Notes: generated by a model not told the origin, from the sequence alone. Counted from the first letter of the stretch, positions 16,146-24,835 are shown. The stretch: 33,846 nucleotides of DNA from Paraburkholderia mimosarum LMG 23256 = NBRC 106338 (GCF_000739815.1 NZ_BBJJ01000069.1:1-33846); one strand, 5' to 3'. A program made the numbers and translations.

Positions 16146-17384
16146 TTAGAACCTGTGGATAATACCCGCGCCTACGGCAACCTGGCTGCGCGACGACGCA
16201 GGTGCGCCGTTCTGGCCGTCACCAATGCTTGCCGTTGCGTTGATGACGGTCTTGCCGTCAGCTGCGAGCGTCTGGCCGTTGGCACGCTGATACGCTTCCA
16301 GCGCATACAGGCCGGTGCGCTTGGACAGGCTGTAGTACTGCGACAGGACGAACTGGTTGTAGCTGGCCGCGCTCGTGATGCCGTTCGATTCCGTCGCACG
16401 GGTGTAGCTATAGCCAGCGGCCAGGTCGAGCGCCGCCGTCGGCTTGAAGTGCAGCACGGCGCCGCCCGTGTTCCAGATGGCGGTGTTGTGGAAGAACGAG
16501 TTCGCGCCCGGTGCGTATTGCACGTTCGAGTACGAGAACGAAACGTCCCACTGCGAATTGAACGCGTAGCCGCCCGTCACCGCAATGCGCTGCTGCTTGG
16601 CTGCCGTCTGGAAGCCGTTGTTGATAGCGGACACTGCCGGCTGCGCGCCGTTGTTCGACGTCGTGGAGTTCCACGTCGGGCCGCCGTTGTTGGCGTTGTC
16701 GATGCGCTGGATGCCTGCAGCGATACCGAACGGGCCGTTCAGGTACTGTGCCGCCACGCTCCACGTTTGCCCGGCGCTGAAGCTGCCCGGGTTGCCGCCC
16801 AGCGAATACGAACCACCGATCTTCAGACCGTGCATGCTCGGCGACGTATAGACCAGCGAGTTGTTGGCGCGGTAGAGCGTATCGAGCGAGTCGATATCAC
16901 CGGGGTGCGCGCCGTATGCACCGGTCAGCCACGTGGTGGGGCTGTACGGCGACAGCAGCGTGTAGTACGAGGTGTACTGGCGGCCAGCCGTCAGCGTGCC
17001 GTACGCATCGTTCGTCACCCCCACCCATGCCTGGCGGCTGAATCCCAACCCCGAATACTGCTGAGCGCCGTTCGAAATCGAGAAGCCCTGCTCGAGGGTG
17101 AAAATGGCCTTGGTTCCGCCCCCCAGATCTTCCGCGCCTTTCAGGCCGAAACGGTTACCGGCCCAGATGCCATTGAGCATCTTGACCTGCGAACGGCCGC
17201 CCGCGAGCGGCTTCGACGATGGCGGCGTGGACGTGGCCGATCCCAACGTCGTCGAGCTGTTTTGCCAGCCGATGCCCGCATCGACGATACCGTACAGCGT
17301 GACACTGCTTTGAGCGAAAACCGGCGCGCTTGCCAGGGCTGCGATCGCGCAGGCGATCCGGGTCATTGTGATGGTGCGATTCAT
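16146..17384 (-). CDS. OmpC-like general porin (outer membrane)
   Basis: This 412-residue trimeric beta-barrel porin is of the beta-proteobacterial Porin_4 type. A signal peptide runs from MNRTITMTRIACAIAALASA to about PVFA, with the mature start at QSSVTLYGIVDAGIGW, the usual family opening. Family blocks include GNRFGLKGAEDLGGGTKAIF, GLGFSRQAWVGVTNDAYGTL and TAGRQYTSYY. It ends AVGAGIIHRF with the terminal Phe needed for barrel insertion. The ATG at 17384 is chosen because it begins the signal peptide; the frame continues 40 codons upstream without sense. A GGAG lies 12 bases before it. Confidence 0.95.
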   Translation of the reverse strand: MNRTITMTRIACAIAALASAPVFAQSSVTLYGIVDAGIGWQNSSTTLGSATSTPPSSKPLAGGRSQVKMLNGIWAGNRFGLKGAEDLGGGTKAIFTLEQGFSISNGAQQYSGLGFSRQAWVGVTNDAYGTLTAGRQYTSYYTLLSPYSPTTWLTGAYGAHPGDIDSLDTLYRANNSLVYTSPSMHGLKIGGSYSLGGNPGSFSAGQTWSVAAQYLNGPFGIAAGIQRIDNANNGGPTWNSTTSNNGAQPAVSAINNGFQTAAKQQRIAVTGGYAFNSQWDVSFSYSNVQYAPGANSFFHNTAIWNTGGAVLHFKPTAALDLAAGYSYTRATESNGITSAASYNQFVLSQYYSLSKRTGLYALEAYQRANGQTLAADGKTVINATASIGDGQNGAPASSRSQVAVGAGIIHRF

Positions 17385-18022
17385 GAGCGCAAAGATCTCC
17401 AAATTCAACCGAAGCCAGCGCGACCCGGTCGTCAATCTGTTCGTTGTAAATTTTGTTCGCAGAAAGAACGTTGATTCTTGATGCGAACACGCGAATGTAA
17501 GCAATGTGACGACAATGGGTCAACAGGGGTTATCCGCAACTGTTGCAAATGAACATCAGCGGCAGCGATGCGCTGGACAGCATGGGAATCGCCATGTCGC
17601 GCGACGAAGCGTGGTCGAGGCGCGCTGGATCTGAACGCTACCGTGTTCGCGTTGCCTGGCTGAGGGATGAACGGCGGTCGCGGCTACCGCAGCCTTCATG
17701 CGACTCGACGCGAGTCAAATCAGGTTACGAGGCCGCGGGTTCACCGCGGTCCGACTGCGCCCAGCCAAGCCAGCGCAGCCGGATATCACCCGCCTTCCAC
17801 ATCCAGCCCTTTCTGCAGCAAGCGCTTACCGAGCGGTTTCGTCTGCAGCAGGCGCCGCGCAGACATCGCCGGATCCGCAACGATCTCGCACACGCATATC
17901 ATTAAGAAATGCCGATACCCAGTTTTCGCGAGCATCAACAGGCCAGGAACCTCCTTGTCGTTCTGCCTTTCGCAACGGGCGCGGACAAGGCATGGCAATG
18001 CTCTGCGATGAAGGAATCGAAC
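17385..18022. other. intergenic region between porin and HisN-like gene
   Basis: The left side is the porin promoter and leader. From about 17545 to 18000 there is no gene I can support, although frames are open on both strands. A minus-strand frame (17786-17998) ending QKGLDVEGG looks faintly protein-like but has no recognisable family. Confidence 0.5.
17495..17523 (-). promoter_or_regulatory. candidate sigma-70 promoter of the porin gene
   Basis: On the minus strand TTGACC (17518-17523, 5/6) is separated by exactly 17 bases from TTACAT (17495-17500). It lies about 110 bp upstream of the porin ATG, leaving an AT-rich leader typical of porin mRNAs that are targets of small RNAs. Confidence 0.5.
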
Positions 18023-18784
18023 ATGTCTCCGATGGTCACCTTCACGTTTCTCGAACTACTCGGAAACGAAGCACGAGCGCTCGCGTTGAAGCATTTCCGG
18101 ACGAAGCTCGACATCGCGGCAAAGGCCGACGACAGCCCCGTCACGGTGGCGGACCGGGAGATTGAGAGACGGCTTCGTGAACTCATTGTGTCCCAGTATC
18201 CAGCGGCCAACATTGTCGGAGAAGAGGAAGGCGGTGAGATTGGCGATGGTGTAACCTGGGTGATCGACCCCATCGACGGCACCAAGAGTTTCGTGGCGGG
18301 ACTGCCGCTCTTCGGAACGCTCGTAGCGGTGCTCGACAAGCGTATTGCCGTCTACGGCATGATCGAAATCCCCGTGCTTCGCGAGCGCTGGTTAGGCTAC
18401 GGCAATCGCGCCGTTCTCAACGGCGTGCCTTGCAAGGTCAGTTCGTGTGAGCAATTGCGCGACGCGCGACTTTGCGCGACCGACCCGCAGACATTCGTTG
18501 GCGATGCGTCAGCGGCTTTTTCGAATCTGTCGCGCGCTGTCTCGATCTCCCGCTTCGGAACCGATTGTTACGGCTATGCGTTGTTAGCCTCGGGGCACGT
18601 GGACCTTGTCGTGGAGGCCGGGCTGGAGATCTACGATGTCATGGCGCTAGCACCCGTCGTCCTCGGTGCTGGCGGCGTCATTACGACATGGTCGGGTCAT
18701 GCAATTGACGACCGATTCGACGGCACGGTCATTGCCTCCGCGACCCGAGCGTTACATGCCGAAGCGCTTCGATTCCTCCGATAA
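18023..18784 (+). CDS. inositol monophosphatase-family phosphatase, HisN-like
   Basis: This is a 253-residue Mg2+/Li+-sensitive phosphatase. Metal-binding motifs are GEEEG (about 66-70), DPIDGTKSF (82-90) and the C-terminal YDVMALAPVVLGAGG. The sequence between (FVAGLPLFGTLVAV, GLEIYD) is closest to the histidinol-phosphatase/IMPase subgroup. Histidinol phosphate is a plausible substrate, but no his gene is nearby. The start at 18023 follows AAGGA by 7 bases and gives the usual family length. An in-frame ATG at 17909 adds 38 residues with no homology-like character. Confidence 0.88.
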   Translation: MSPMVTFTFLELLGNEARALALKHFRTKLDIAAKADDSPVTVADREIERRLRELIVSQYPAANIVGEEEGGEIGDGVTWVIDPIDGTKSFVAGLPLFGTLVAVLDKRIAVYGMIEIPVLRERWLGYGNRAVLNGVPCKVSSCEQLRDARLCATDPQTFVGDASAAFSNLSRAVSISRFGTDCYGYALLASGHVDLVVEAGLEIYDVMALAPVVLGAGGVITTWSGHAIDDRFDGTVIASATRALHAEALRFLR

Positions 18785-18869
18785 TAATCGCCCGAAGTGG
18801 GCGTGCCGCACCTATTTCGGACTGGCTGCTGTGGATGGTCGTTCGTCGTCGTCCCCCGGTTGCGCGTGA

Positions 18870-19271
18870 TCAGTCTCGTGAACGTGGCGAGATGGCGTTA
18901 CCGTCATTCGCAAGTACCGTCAGCTTCGGACCCGGGCGAGCGGTTCTGCGCGAATCCGCAGCGTTGCGTGCAGGTTCGCCGCCGGCTTTACCGGAAGATC
19001 TGGACGCCGAGATAACCGTCAACACGAAAGCCGTGACGGTCATCTCCAGAGGCGCCCTGCCGAGTGCAATGGCGATCTCTTCCGTGCACACCGGATCAGA
19101 TTCGATAATGTCGACCGTCATCAGGTCCGTACCATCGTTGCGGTCAGCGCAGACGCTCCACCGGACGACTCTCGCGCCGCTTTTTGCCAGGCATCGCCAA
19201 ACCGGGATGATCTTGAGCTTGCCCATGGCGGCCCGGATTGTGAGCCTTTGAACGACCATTTTCGTATCCAT
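18870..19271 (-). CDS. unknown protein, possibly with an ACT-like fold (133 aa)
   Basis: The start is the second of two adjacent ATGs (19271), 5 bases behind GGGAG. The first 80 residues (MVVQRLTIRAAMGKL, then CLAKSGARVVRWSVCAD, LMTVDII and EMTVTAFVLTVI) alternate strand-helix-strand in a way like an ACT or ACT-like sensor domain. The last 40 are polar and probably disordered. No membrane segment is seen. The fold suggestion comes from pattern only. It is convergent with the HisN-like gene. Confidence 0.5.
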   Translation of the reverse strand: MDTKMVVQRLTIRAAMGKLKIIPVWRCLAKSGARVVRWSVCADRNDGTDLMTVDIIESDPVCTEEIAIALGRAPLEMTVTAFVLTVISASRSSGKAGGEPARNAADSRRTARPGPKLTVLANDGNAISPRSRD

Positions 19272-19467
19272 CATGTCTCCCTTCCCTGGCCGGCAAAAAC
19301 TCCTATATAGCTTGTATGAGCATATTGCATCGACGGACGGAAAGTAGATCGTGGTGGCTGTTCGTAAATGCATCCTTATGGACAGCTGCTATGGAGAAAG
19401 CCGGGAGCGACGGTTTGCACCGATCCCGTTGAAGTCATGGCCCGGCGCTTCTGTTTCAATCAGCAGC

Positions 19468-19782
19468 TCATTGGCATTCCTGCGATTTCGCCAATTCCAA
19501 AGCGATGGCGGCTTGGGGCATCGAGCGTGTGCCCGCCGGTTGCCCAGCGAGGAATTGATTGGTTGCGCGCCGCGAAATCAGCGTGTTCAGTGCGAGGAAA
19601 TGGATTTCGCGGCGTTTTTTGAGGCGCTCCATGCGCACCAGTAGACTGCTACGGTCTTCATCAATCCATGGATGAACGCGCTCATGAGCTCCATGCGCCA
19701 CGTCTGCCAAATGGGCCATGCAGTACCTGATCTCCGCATCGAGATTCAGGATCTTCACCAGGATGTCCTCAAGTTGAGCCAT
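19468..19782 (-). CDS. small unknown helical protein (104 aa)
   Basis: The ATG at 19782 is preceded by GGAG at 8 bases. The product is mainly helical: AQLEDILVKILNLDAEIRYC, then a charged stretch (LLVRMERLKKRREIHFLAL) that could form a coiled coil. It has no membrane segment and no known domain I can name. The next gene upstream, on the same strand, is the FemAB-like protein, 66 bp away, so the two may be co-transcribed. Confidence 0.45.
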   Translation of the reverse strand: MAQLEDILVKILNLDAEIRYCMAHLADVAHGAHERVHPWIDEDRSSLLVRMERLKKRREIHFLALNTLISRRATNQFLAGQPAGTRSMPQAAIALELAKSQECQ

Positions 19783-19848
19783 AGCGCCTGCTCCGGTCAT
19801 GGTGCACAGCGATCGCTGCGCCACTGCACCCCGCGTGCGAAACTCCGC

Positions 19849-20913
19849 TCAAAGGTTCGGTACGAAGACCCGCGCCGGCGACAGCCAGCGCTTGAGCGTG
19901 CGCGCCAGCAAATAGCCCGTACCGTGTCGCTCGACGCCAAGCCGCTGCGTGAGCGTCGCGCCGAAGCCGTTGAGAAAGCTGAATGTCGACGGGTTCGAAA
20001 AGCCGTCGAAGTCGAACGTGAGCTTGCGCTCCAGTGCACGCCCAACGCCTGTCCACAGCAGCAGGCTGATCGAGCCGCAGTGCGCGTCCTGCGCTCGCGA
20101 GGAGAGCAGGTAATACATCGCCTGATGGTCCCACACGAGACCGACCGCCGCAACGAGTTTGCGGCCCTTCCCATACGCGCCAAGCAGCGTGCCAGCCTTG
20201 CGCTCGACGAACGCATTGACGAGGTCGCGCATGACCTCGTCCCCGTATGCGTTGGTACGCGAGCGCGCCGCGAGATTCGCGCGATAAAACGCAATGAATT
20301 CGTCGGGTGCGAGGTCCGGCACGACGGTTAGCTCCCTCGAGGCGCTGCGGATCACGTTGCGCGTCTTGCTGGCGAGGTGCTCCCACGCTTCGTCAGCCGC
20401 GGTCTGGGCACCGATGCGGAACGTGTATCGCGCCGACACGGTGAAGCCATGCAGTGCGAACGCGAGGGCATCGTCGACGCGAGGGTCGAGCACCTGGAAA
20501 AAGCTGTCGCAGTCGGGCAACTGCTCGATCAGCCGCCCGGTGACGTCGAGGCGGTGATGCAGCTGGCGCGCCACGCTGCCCGTCACCGGCTTGATGACCG
20601 GCCCGAGCGTGCGCGTGAGCGGCGGCAGGCGCGAGATACGCCACAGCCCCGTGCGCTGCGTCGCGTACGGCATCTCGCCGATGATTTCGTCGTTCTGCTT
20701 GACCACCGCGAGCTTCCAGTTGCCCTGCGTGGCGATATCGAGCCACCAGCGCTCGTGGAAGATCGAAGGCGCCGCGCGAACGGGCGCTCGCACAACAGTG
20801 GCAGCCGGCGCCTCGATAGCGGGCAACCGCAGGCCGTTGATGGTCGTCATAGATAACCGGTTCGTTCCGACTGGCAGCGCCAGGGGACATATGGGTACTC
20901 CACTTCCCCCCAT
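19849..20913 (-). CDS. FemAB-like GNAT-fold acyltransferase
   Basis: This 354-residue cytoplasmic protein has a tandem GNAT-like architecture of the FemAB/BioF2 type, family enzymes that transfer acyl or aminoacyl groups. Supporting blocks are NWKLAVVKQNDEIIGEMPYA at the start, the hallmark KTRNVIRSASRE in the middle, then EFIAFYRANLAARS, the acyl-CoA side KLVAAVGLVWDHQAMYYLLS, and FDFDGFSNPSTFSFLNGFGA near the end. The start at 20913 has GAGGAG 8 bases before the ATG; an internal ATG at 20850 lacks such a site. Relatives often sit in polysaccharide or lipid-modification loci, but here it is not next to any. Confidence 0.78.
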   Translation of the reverse strand: MGGSGVPICPLALPVGTNRLSMTTINGLRLPAIEAPAATVVRAPVRAAPSIFHERWWLDIATQGNWKLAVVKQNDEIIGEMPYATQRTGLWRISRLPPLTRTLGPVIKPVTGSVARQLHHRLDVTGRLIEQLPDCDSFFQVLDPRVDDALAFALHGFTVSARYTFRIGAQTAADEAWEHLASKTRNVIRSASRELTVVPDLAPDEFIAFYRANLAARSRTNAYGDEVMRDLVNAFVERKAGTLLGAYGKGRKLVAAVGLVWDHQAMYYLLSSRAQDAHCGSISLLLWTGVGRALERKLTFDFDGFSNPSTFSFLNGFGATLTQRLGVERHGTGYLLARTLKRWLSPARVFVPNL

Positions 20914-21214
20914 CGCCTACGCTCCTCAATGACTTCTGGTCGACATGGCAACTTGTCGACGCGATGTGCTATTCACATGTTCCCCCTCGCAGAAAATTGC
21001 GATCGACGCATCGAATCAAGTCTATAAATAGCACCCCTTCATTTACGCCAAAACCAAGCCACATAGGAACAGGTTATTCCCTGAGCATTTTTGCCCGATC
21101 GTGCATGATCATTTTGGCGTGCACGAGGTATGAATTACGTATGGCGACGATGCTTATATCTGGTTAGGCAGATTCGCCATACATCATATTAGTTGATGAG
21201 TCTTCTATAGCACT
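20914..21214. other. relatively AT-rich intergenic stretch
   Basis: This 300-bp stretch is poorer in GC than its surroundings, with TTATTCC- and TATAAATAG-like runs. No coding frame is convincing. It should contain the promoter of the FemAB-like gene. The composition suggests inserted or decaying DNA. Confidence 0.4.
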
Positions 21215-21460
21215 TCAATCCTGAAAACTGACACGACGGAGATCATCTCGCGGCAGATCGTTCGACAACGGGTCAGCCAATATCAAAGATCCGCAAAAAT
21301 TACATCCATGTCCGAGACGTCCAATCGTCCAAAGGTACGCTTTGGTCACTGATTCGAAATCCTGACTGACGATTGCCTTCAATTCCCATTTTTTGATTTC
21401 GATTTGTCCCTCGCAGTTGCATGAGAAGGTACAGCGATTGCGCAATCTCGCAGCGCACAT
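21215..21460 (-). CDS. small protein with paired cysteines, possible metal site (about 81 aa)
   Basis: The translated frame has FSCNCEGQIEIKKWELKAI, then SVTKAYLWTIGRLGHGCNFC and ends RVSFQD. A CNC and a CNFC, with a His nearby, could together hold a zinc ion or cluster. Codon pattern and residue mix look coding, but no ribosome site is strong. The ATG at 21460 is a guess, and the frame is open to 21523. The family is unknown. It is divergent from the membrane protein at 21559. Confidence 0.4.
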   Translation of the reverse strand: MCAARLRNRCTFSCNCEGQIEIKKWELKAIVSQDFESVTKAYLWTIGRLGHGCNFCGSLILADPLSNDLPRDDLRRVSFQD

Positions 21461-21558
21461 CGTGGCGATCGCCGATATCCGGACGGATACGCCGACTCGG
21501 GCGCCTACGGCAGTCGCAGGCAACGATGCCAGTCATCTGTATCAGCGGGGGCGCTTCG

Positions 21559-22056
21559 ATGTCCAACCAACATGCGACCTCTCCAGCCGAGACGGGAGAA
21601 GTGCTGGTATTGCTGGGTGCCGCCTTCGCTGTGCTTGGCGGTTGGCTTGTTGCAATGGGCTCGACACCCTACTTCGTTATCGCCGGCTTCGCGCTCATTG
21701 CATCGGGGACGCTCATGGTGCGAAGCTGCTCGGCCGGTCTCTGGAGTATCTTCTGCACCCTCATCGTGGCACTCGTCTGGTCCGTTACCGAAGCCGGACG
21801 CGATGAATGCAGGCCGATGCCTCGTCTGCTGCTGCTCGCATTGCTCGGCATCTGGTTCTACCTGAACATCGTCGTCCGCCACCCGGCGGTATCCCGGCCG
21901 GTTCGCATCGTGGCAACCGTCACGGCCATCGTCTATGCGCTCGCAATCATGGGTATGCTCTCGCCCAAAGTTCCCATGTCCGTGGCGAAACATCTTCGTT
22001 ACTTGCCGGCAGCGCCTGCTCTCAACAGTGCATCATCGGCGAGCCACGGCGACTAG
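21559..22056 (+). CDS. stand-alone membrane domain like the N-terminus of quinoprotein glucose dehydrogenase
   Basis: This is a 165-residue integral membrane protein with five hydrophobic segments (about 15-34, 38-56, 61-80, 89-107 and 118-138). The pattern GGWLVAMGSTPYFVIAGFAL, LWSIFCTLIVALVWSVTEAG and then LLLLALLGIWF mirrors the membrane anchor of PQQ-dependent glucose/quinate dehydrogenases, which carries electrons to ubiquinone. The catalytic propeller that normally follows is missing. Separate small subunits such as SldB exist, but no catalytic gene is beside it. The start (MSNQHATSP) has a weak ribosome site. It could be an orphan subunit or a truncated gene. Confidence 0.6.
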   Translation: MSNQHATSPAETGEVLVLLGAAFAVLGGWLVAMGSTPYFVIAGFALIASGTLMVRSCSAGLWSIFCTLIVALVWSVTEAGRDECRPMPRLLLLALLGIWFYLNIVVRHPAVSRPVRIVATVTAIVYALAIMGMLSPKVPMSVAKHLRYLPAAPALNSASSASHGD

Positions 22057-22336
22057 CGCCGCGAGAATGGAGTTCGCGCTACGCGGCGAGCCATTTCCTG
22101 CGGATTGCGCGGGTTCTTCCCGCCACCAATCTTGAGCAGGTCGCAGAAGCACCGATTCACCCGTCTTGACGTTCCGGCAACTGGCTTTGCCAAGGCTCGG
22201 GATGAGCGTGGTCAAGCTGACATCCCGCGTCCGTTGACAAGCACTAGCCAAACGAGAACACTTCGACGGGCAAACAAAGCTTTGAGCATCCGCGTATTGA
22301 AACAACTTTTTCCGTGGCGAATAGTCGCGAACCGAA

Positions 22337-22573
22337 ATGTTAAAGATCGAGAAATATATCAACGAGAAGCGCGAACAGCGTCTTCATTTCCCGAACCTCG
22401 TTGTGTGGATGGCGAGGCGTTTGCTGCCAAACGCAGCGCAGACTGAACTGGCGGCCAAGGGAATCTCATTACCCGCAATCGACGAAGCCAGAAAGAATGG
22501 ACAATCGTACCAAACGGAGCTCACGCTCCTTGAGCGTGGCATTGAAAAACGAGTCATCGTCACGTTGACCTGA
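22337..22573 (+). CDS. small unknown soluble protein (78 aa)
   Basis: This charged protein opens LKIEKYINEKREQRLHFPNL and ends KRVIVTLT. It contains no membrane segment or known motif. The residue mix and its clean stop favour a real gene, but there is no good ribosome site upstream. A TTGACA at 22234-22239 has only a poor -10 (AACACT) 17 bases later. Confidence 0.4.
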   Translation: MLKIEKYINEKREQRLHFPNLVVWMARRLLPNAAQTELAAKGISLPAIDEARKNGQSYQTELTLLERGIEKRVIVTLT

Positions 22574-22798
22574 CGCCTGCCGCGCCGGGCCATTTCGCTC
22601 GAACGTTGCAGCGAGAGCGCTCGGGTAGCTCGCAGCGGCTAGATGCGAACCCTCGACCGCCCGCGAACCGGGTTCACCGTACGTCTCGTACAAAACGATC
22701 GGTTCAGAGACCCCATTGATCTGCTCCATCATCGGCATCTGCGTTGGTCCAGCACCGATCCGATCGCGTGATTTGAGCAAGTATCGCTGGGACACCTG

Positions 22799-23041
22799 CT
22801 ACTTTCGCGAGTCCCCCGAAGCGCTTGAATAATCGGCCAGACGCGCGGCTCCCAGGTGACGGCTGCAGGCGCTGTCATGTTCGCGCTCATCCTTGGCGCA
22901 CTGGCTCAGCGATTCGGCGAATCGCTGTAGCGCCGATACCGGGCCGCACACGCTCTGGTATTGCTCGCGGCCGATCCTGCCGTCGAGGATCACTGTCAAT
23001 CCCGATGCGCGGGCCATGTCGATGATGTCCATTTCGACCAT
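22799..23041 (-). CDS. small unknown protein (about 80 aa)
   Basis: The frame begins MVEMDIIDMARASGLTVILD, continues GRIGREQYQSVCGPVSALQRF and ends in a polar tail. The first half looks like a compact alpha/beta domain; no function can be assigned. An ATG three codons on (23032) is equally possible. It is divergent from the metallophosphoesterase gene, with 270 bp between them. Confidence 0.4.
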   Translation of the reverse strand: MVEMDIIDMARASGLTVILDGRIGREQYQSVCGPVSALQRFAESLSQCAKDEREHDSACSRHLGAARLADYSSASGDSRK

Positions 23042-23313
23042 CCATTCCGAGTACCACACCTGCAATACGGCGCGCCCGTACCCGTTATTCCCCTAACCGG
23101 CGAGACGCGCGAGAAGGCAGGTCGATGCGCTGGGCCAATATCGTCGACGCATCGCAGCATGACAGTACGTGACGGCGTCATCGCGCGCCAGGTTGCGTGA
23201 CGGACAAGCGGGAATAAAACCGCCACTGGTCAGGTATTGCACCTGAAGCCCGCCTGGGAGGCGCTCAGGCACGAACCGGCGGCCGAATTCCTGAACCCAG
23301 TCGAGAGGACACC
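23042..23313. other. upstream region of the metallophosphoesterase unit
   Basis: No gene is seen. GGGAATAAAA at 23210-23219 resembles -35 elements of some ECF sigma factors, but no -10 at a fitting distance could be fixed. The region probably contains the promoter of the rightward two-gene unit. Confidence 0.35.
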
Positions 23314-24258
23314 ATGTCGTCAGATCTTCCTTCCCAACCCTCGCGCCGCACTGCCCTGAAATGTCTTGCCTACGGCGGCGTGGGAACTGTGTTTGTTCTG
23401 GCCGGAGGCGTTCTGACGCCCATGGACCTTGCGTTGGCGGCCAGTACCGACGACAAGTCGGCTATACCCGGCGTGCCGCTGTTCCTGCAGATCAGCGACT
23501 CGCATATCGGCTTCAACAAGGAAGCCAACCCCGACGTCGCGGGCACGTTCAAACAGACGATTGATTACGTCAACGCCATGCCGGCCAAACCGGCGCTCGC
23601 GATTCACACGGGCGATATCACCCATCTTTCCAAACCGGAAGAGTTCGATCTCGCGGCCCAATTGTTGTCCGGGCTGAGTATCACGGAGCTGCACACCGTG
23701 CCCGGCGAGCATGACGTGACCGACGGGCCGCAAGGCGAGTACTTCAAACGTTTTGGCAAGCCGTCGGAAAACCGCGGCTACTACAGCTTCGATCACGACG
23801 GCGTGCACTTCGTCGCACTCGTCAATGTCATGCACTTCAAGCCGAACGGGCTGGGAAACCTCGGCGAGGATCAGCTCGCGTGGCTGGAAAACGATCTCAA
23901 GGGGCGAACATCCAGCACGCCGATCGTTGTCTTTACGCACATGCCAATGTGGACCATCTACGAACCATGGGGTTGGGGTACCGGTGATGCGGGCCAGGCA
24001 ATGAGCTATCTGAAGCGGTTCGGCTCGGTCACGGTCCTGAATGGACATATTCATCAGATCGTTTCCAAGGTGGAAGGGAATGTCACATTCCACACGGCGC
24101 GCTCGACCGCCTATCCGCAGCCGACCGCGGGCAATGGCCCTGGACCCGGGCCGCTCAAGGTGGCAAGCGACCAGCTGCCGAAGATGCTCGGCGTAACGAG
24201 TATCAAGATCTCGCGCCATCCCCTCGCAATGTCGCTGTCCGACACGACGCTCGCCTGA
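23314..24258 (+). CDS. secreted metallophosphoesterase (calcineurin-like)
   Basis: This is a 314-residue exported hydrolase. The N-terminus has a twin-arginine (SRRTALKCL) followed by a hydrophobic stretch, typical of Tat export and a periplasmic location. Metal-binding blocks are SDSHIG (D62, H64), HTGDITH (D101), GEHD (131-134), VVFTHMP (H209) and LNGHIHQ (H245, H247). The third block is GNHD in most relatives; here the Asn is a Glu. GAGAGGA precedes the ATG. It is followed 35 bp later by a cupredoxin and the two probably form an operon. The natural substrate is unknown. Confidence 0.92.
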   Translation: MSSDLPSQPSRRTALKCLAYGGVGTVFVLAGGVLTPMDLALAASTDDKSAIPGVPLFLQISDSHIGFNKEANPDVAGTFKQTIDYVNAMPAKPALAIHTGDITHLSKPEEFDLAAQLLSGLSITELHTVPGEHDVTDGPQGEYFKRFGKPSENRGYYSFDHDGVHFVALVNVMHFKPNGLGNLGEDQLAWLENDLKGRTSSTPIVVFTHMPMWTIYEPWGWGTGDAGQAMSYLKRFGSVTVLNGHIHQIVSKVEGNVTFHTARSTAYPQPTAGNGPGPGPLKVASDQLPKMLGVTSIKISRHPLAMSLSDTTLA

Positions 24259-24293
24259 CGTCGCCTCTCGCTCACTCGACAAGGAACCGAGCC

Positions 24294-24638
24294 ATGCTAT
24301 CCCTCTTGTTTCGTCGTACCTTCGCCATGCTTCGCGCGATCGTGATACTCACGGCCGCATTCGCCGGTGGATTGCCTGCGCACGCGGAAGAGCCCAATCA
24401 AGTCGTCATCAAGAATTTCATGTTTTCGCCCATGGCCATGACGGTCAAGGCGGGCACGACGGTGACCTGGAAGAACATGGATGGCGAACCGCATACCGTC
24501 GTCAACGATGCGGGCATATTCCGTTCCGCCGCGCTCGACCAGAACGATACCTATCAGTTCAAATTCGACAAGCCAGGGGTATACAAAGTGTTCTGCGGAA
24601 TTCATCCCTATATGAAGGCAACCATCACTGTGCAGTAG
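24294..24638 (+). CDS. periplasmic cupredoxin (type I copper protein)
   Basis: This 114-residue exported blue-copper-like protein has a signal peptide ending near PAHA (about 30). The mature domain has the four expected ligands: H67 (GEPHTV), C101, H104 and M107 (FCGIHPYM). The spacing matches plastocyanin/amicyanin-type proteins, which carry single electrons in the periplasm. AAGGA lies 8 bases before the ATG. The pairing with a periplasmic metallophosphoesterase suggests one pathway, perhaps linked to copper or redox stress (inference). Confidence 0.93.
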   Translation: MLSLLFRRTFAMLRAIVILTAAFAGGLPAHAEEPNQVVIKNFMFSPMAMTVKAGTTVTWKNMDGEPHTVVNDAGIFRSAALDQNDTYQFKFDKPGVYKVFCGIHPYMKATITVQ

Positions 24639-24691
24639 TCGATGGTTCGACCTCTATTCGGCGCATGGCCCCGGCTGTGCGCCCGAAGCGA

Positions 24692-24835
24692 TTAGCGCAC
24701 GGGCCTCGCCATGAGATCGTCGAGCAGCGCAGCATACGTTGCCACCAGTTGCCGGTTATGCGGCAGAAAACGCGCGATCTCCGTGCGCTGCCGCTCGCGA
24801 TACCAGGACGCGTGCGCATCGTATCGTGATCGTGC
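24692..24835 (-). pseudogene. 3' fragment of an unknown gene cut by an IS remnant
   Basis: Read on the minus strand, this gives a convincing protein C-terminus (HASWYRERQRTEIARFLPHN, then RQLVATYAALLDDLMARPVR and stop). Going upstream, the frame meets a stop at 24838-24836, just where the transposase remnant begins on the other strand. The natural reading is a gene whose 5' part was lost when the element inserted or recombined. The family is unknown. Confidence 0.5.

Noticed and set aside
16155..17474. 439-codon plus-strand frame opposite the porin
   Set aside because: Shadow of the porin gene; arginine-rich with no recognisable motif.
17786..17998. 70-codon minus-strand frame ending QKGLDVEGG
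   Set aside because: Faintly protein-like but with no start signal or family; not enough to call a gene or a remnant.
22469..22795. 108-codon minus-strand frame
   Set aside because: Overlaps the small gene at 22337-22573, lacks a ribosome site and shows no protein-like pattern.
23210..23219. GGGAATAAAA as an ECF sigma -35 element
   Set aside because: No -10 at a fitting distance could be fixed, so it is noted only in the gap entry.
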